Source: Candidatus Gastranaerophilales bacterium
GTDB lineage: Bacteria; Cyanobacteriota; Vampirovibrionia; Gastranaerophilales; Gastranaerophilaceae
Direction: 5' to 3'
Length of the DNA: 14,541 bases
NCBI GenBank assembly: GCA_947628355.1
Contig: CANQZO010000019.1
Coordinates: 1-14,541 of the forward strand
Part shown: positions 12,575 to 14,541 of the stretch, piece after piece
Position numbering within the stretch: position 1 is the stretch's first letter
Layout: every line of letters begins with the position of its first letter
Made by a program: the position numbers and the translations under genes
The notes under the pieces: generated by a model
Databases searched by the model: none
What the model saw: only the letters and a program-made list of their open reading frames with translations
What the model was told of the DNA's origin: nothing

Positions 12575-14209
12575 ATGAGCACAAAATACATATTTGTAAC
12601 AGGCGGAGTAGTATCATCATTAGGAAAAGGAATAGTAGCTGCGTCTTTGGGCAGATTATTAAAAGCAAGAGGGTTTAGCGTAGTAATACAGAAATTTGAC
12701 CCTTATATAAACGTCGACCCCGGAACAATGAGTCCTTTTCAGCACGGAGAAGTATTTGTAACGGATGACGGTGCTGAAACAGACCTTGATTTAGGCCACT
12801 ATGAAAGATTTACCGATACAAACCTCGGACAAATAAATAACGTAACCTCGGGCAGTATATACCAAACGGTAATTAATAAAGAACGTCACGGAGATTATTT
12901 AGGGGCAACCGTTCAAACAATTCCTCATATAACAAACGAAATAAAATCAAGAATAAAAAAAGCTACACAGCAGTTTAAACCCGATTTTATAATAGCTGAA
13001 ATCGGCGGAACCATAGGTGATATAGAGAGCTTGCCATTTATTGAAGCAATAAGACAATTCCGTTCGGAAACGGGATTCGGCAACAGTTTATCAATACATG
13101 TAACATTGCTTCCGTACCTGCCGACATCGGGAGAATTAAAAACAAAACCCTCGCAGCACAGCGTAACAAATTTAAGAAGTTTAGGCATTCAACCCGAAAT
13201 TCTTGTTTGCAGAACCGCAAAACCGATACCGAAAAAGGAAAAAGAAAAATTGGCATTGTTTTGCTCTGTACCCAAAGATGCAGTTATTGAATGCAGGGAT
13301 ATGAAAAGCATATATGAAGTTCCGCTTGCGCTAGAAGAACAAAATATGGCAGCAGTAGTTCTTCAAAGATTATTTATGCAGGATGTAAAACCAAATTTAG
13401 AATCTTGGAAAAATCTTGTTTATAAAATAAAAAATCCCGAAAAAACAATAAAAATTGCAATTGCGGGCAAATATACAAAACTGTCTGACGCATATATATC
13501 GGTAGTTGAATCATTAAAACACGCAGGATATAATCATAATGCGCAAATCGATATAAAATGGATAAACTCGGAAGACTGCCTTGAATATGAAAAAGCAAAA
13601 GAAGCACTTGCTGATGTAGACGGGCTTGTAGTTCCGGGCGGTTTCGGCATAAGAGGCATAGAGGGAAAACTAAACGTAATAAGATATGCAAGAGAAAATA
13701 ATCTGCCGTTCTTAGGGTTGTGCCTTGGTATGCAGTGTGCGGTTATTGAATATGCAAGGAATGTTGTGGGTTTAAAAGACGCAAATTCAATGGAATTTAA
13801 TGAAAATACCCCGTATCCCGTTATAGATTTAATGACGGAACAAAAAAACGTAGAGGGTTACGGCGGAACAATGAGATTGGGCAAATTTGAATGCCGTATT
13901 CAAAAAGGAACAAAAGCAGAAAAAGCATACGGAACGGACGTAATATTTGAACGCCATCGCCACAGATATGAAGTAAATAACGAATACCGCAAACAAATAT
14001 CAGACGCAGGATTAGTATTTTCAGGTCTGTCACCCGACGGAATGCTGTGCGAAATGGTAGAACTTCCGCAGAATGATTGGTTTGTAGCATGCCAGTTCCA
14101 CCCCGAATTCAAATCACGTCCCGAACATCCTCATCCGTTATTTGCAGGATTAATCAATGCAGCAAACAAAAGGGTTGAAGTAAAAAACAAAGAACTTACA
14201 AAAGTTTAA
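12575..14209 (+). CDS. pyrG: CTP synthase
   Basis: PyrG makes CTP from UTP, ATP and glutamine, the last step of de novo pyrimidine nucleotide synthesis. At 544 aa it is full length (E. coli 545). The N-terminal synthase domain begins KYIFVTGGVVSSLGKG and has QKFDPYINVDPGTMSPFQHG and DGAETDLDLGHYERF. The class I glutaminase domain has the oxyanion-hole string GGFGIRG, the nucleophile Cys383 in GLCLGMQ, and His509/Glu511 in CQFHPEF, so the catalytic triad is intact. GAGGA lies upstream of the ATG at normal spacing. It follows gatC by 15 bp and is probably co-transcribed. No standard terminator is seen after the stop; a structured GC-rich element follows about 45 nt later. Confidence 0.98.
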   Translation: MSTKYIFVTGGVVSSLGKGIVAASLGRLLKARGFSVVIQKFDPYINVDPGTMSPFQHGEVFVTDDGAETDLDLGHYERFTDTNLGQINNVTSGSIYQTVINKERHGDYLGATVQTIPHITNEIKSRIKKATQQFKPDFIIAEIGGTIGDIESLPFIEAIRQFRSETGFGNSLSIHVTLLPYLPTSGELKTKPSQHSVTNLRSLGIQPEILVCRTAKPIPKKEKEKLALFCSVPKDAVIECRDMKSIYEVPLALEEQNMAAVVLQRLFMQDVKPNLESWKNLVYKIKNPEKTIKIAIAGKYTKLSDAYISVVESLKHAGYNHNAQIDIKWINSEDCLEYEKAKEALADVDGLVVPGGFGIRGIEGKLNVIRYARENNLPFLGLCLGMQCAVIEYARNVVGLKDANSMEFNENTPYPVIDLMTEQKNVEGYGGTMRLGKFECRIQKGTKAEKAYGTDVIFERHRHRYEVNNEYRKQISDAGLVFSGLSPDGMLCEMVELPQNDWFVACQFHPEFKSRPEHPHPLFAGLINAANKRVEVKNKELTKV

Positions 14210-14252
14210 ATAAAGAAACAATATAAAACAAAAATTTACAACCATTTACACA

Positions 14253-14353
14253 GTTTCGTAAATTTTCTTTCAAGACAATGTCAGAGCGAGGACTGTTTGA
14301 CGACCGTTAGGTCGGAGTTCCGCGGCTCAAGTCGCAGATAGAAAATTAGAAAC
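14253..14353. repeat. GC-rich structured element after pyrG, at a convergent junction
   Basis: An outer inverted repeat joins GTTTC (14253-14257) and AATTTTCT (14261-14268) with AGAAAATT (14340-14347) and GAAAC (14349-14353). Inside are two perfect or near-perfect hairpins: CGACC-GTTA-GGTCG (14301-14314) and GCGGC-TCAA-GTCGC (14322-14335, one G-T pair), plus weaker GTC/GAC pairing near 14279-14302. The core is GC-rich in an AT-rich gap. It could be an intergenic repeat, a structured non-coding RNA, or a bidirectional 3'-end structure. No T-run follows directly. Coding capacity is not credible. Confidence 0.6.
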
Positions 14354-14407
14354 GTAGTATAAGGTTTTAAATTTTTGTTTTTTAATTGTTTTTTAATATA
14401 AAAGAAA

Positions 14408-14541
14408 TCAATCAATAATAAGGCTCTTTAAAAACTTATAAACAATTTCAAGTTTTTGACTATTTTCGGATAAAAGGTCAATATAAGTTTTAATTTCTTT
14501 TAAAAGTTCTTCATTTGACTTCAAATGTCCGACGGCGAAAA
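14408..14541 (-). CDS. Unidentified protein, C-terminal 43 residues only
   Basis: On the minus strand the frame is open from the window edge to TGA at 14408-14410. It encodes a helical, charged segment (GHLKSNEELLKEIK, LLSENSQKLEIVYKFLKSL) with heptad-like Leu/Ile spacing, probably an amphipathic helix or short coiled coil. It is convergent with pyrG. The family is not recognisable from this fragment. Regular coding-like composition and position suggest a real gene, but the short length keeps confidence moderate. Confidence 0.5.
   Translation of the reverse strand, partial: FAVGHLKSNEELLKEIKTYIDLLSENSQKLEIVYKFLKSLIID

Noticed and set aside
14253..14353. tRNA or other known RNA gene
   Set aside because: No cloverleaf, T-loop GTTCRANNC or CCA-end arrangement could be fitted; the stems do not match a tRNA.

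Overview
The window is AT-rich DNA from a fermentative, anaerobic-type bacterium. The clues are adhE, a clostridial/fusobacterial-style pair of an Fe-S scaffold and a GGGtGRT protein, a Na+-coupled transporter, oxygen-sensitive radical SAM enzymes, and A/T-rich sigma-70-like promoters. Overall protein style, and an N-terminal 'SFG' signature on the glucanotransferase-like protein, suggest a gut Gastranaerophilales (Melainabacteria/Vampirovibrionia) genome. This is an impression from the sequence, not a proven placement; a clostridial or other gut lineage remains possible.

Layout. Positions 1-2517 hold two minus-strand carbon-metabolism genes: the 5' part of adhE, and a divergent GH77 4-alpha-glucanotransferase-like gene with its own terminator. 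A divergent intergenic region then leads to a plus-strand NSS-family sodium:solute symporter with a terminator. Positions 3978-4281 are an unusual GC-rich block built of about 120-bp diverged tandem units. Positions 4280-10219 are all minus strand: GGGtGRT protein, NifU-like scaffold, a 1000-aa SNF2-family ATPase and a radical SAM enzyme. A divergent promoter region (10220-10318) separates these from a plus-strand run: a secreted protein with an 18-cysteine CxC tail, a second and clearly paralogous radical SAM enzyme, gatC and pyrG. A second GC-rich, structured element (about 14253-14353) follows pyrG, and the last bases hold the 3' end of an unidentified minus-strand gene.

Most genes are ordinary metabolism or housekeeping: fermentation, glucan processing, Fe-S handling, amidotransferase and CTP synthesis. 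The most unusual part is 9170-12240. Two paralogous radical SAM proteins, each with a Cys-rich twitch/SPASM-like module in front of the radical SAM core, flank an exported protein whose C-terminus is nine CxC motifs. A maturase-substrate relationship is a hypothesis, not something the sequence proves. The second notable pattern is that both convergent gene junctions in the window, and no other intergenic region, carry GC-rich repetitive or structured DNA.
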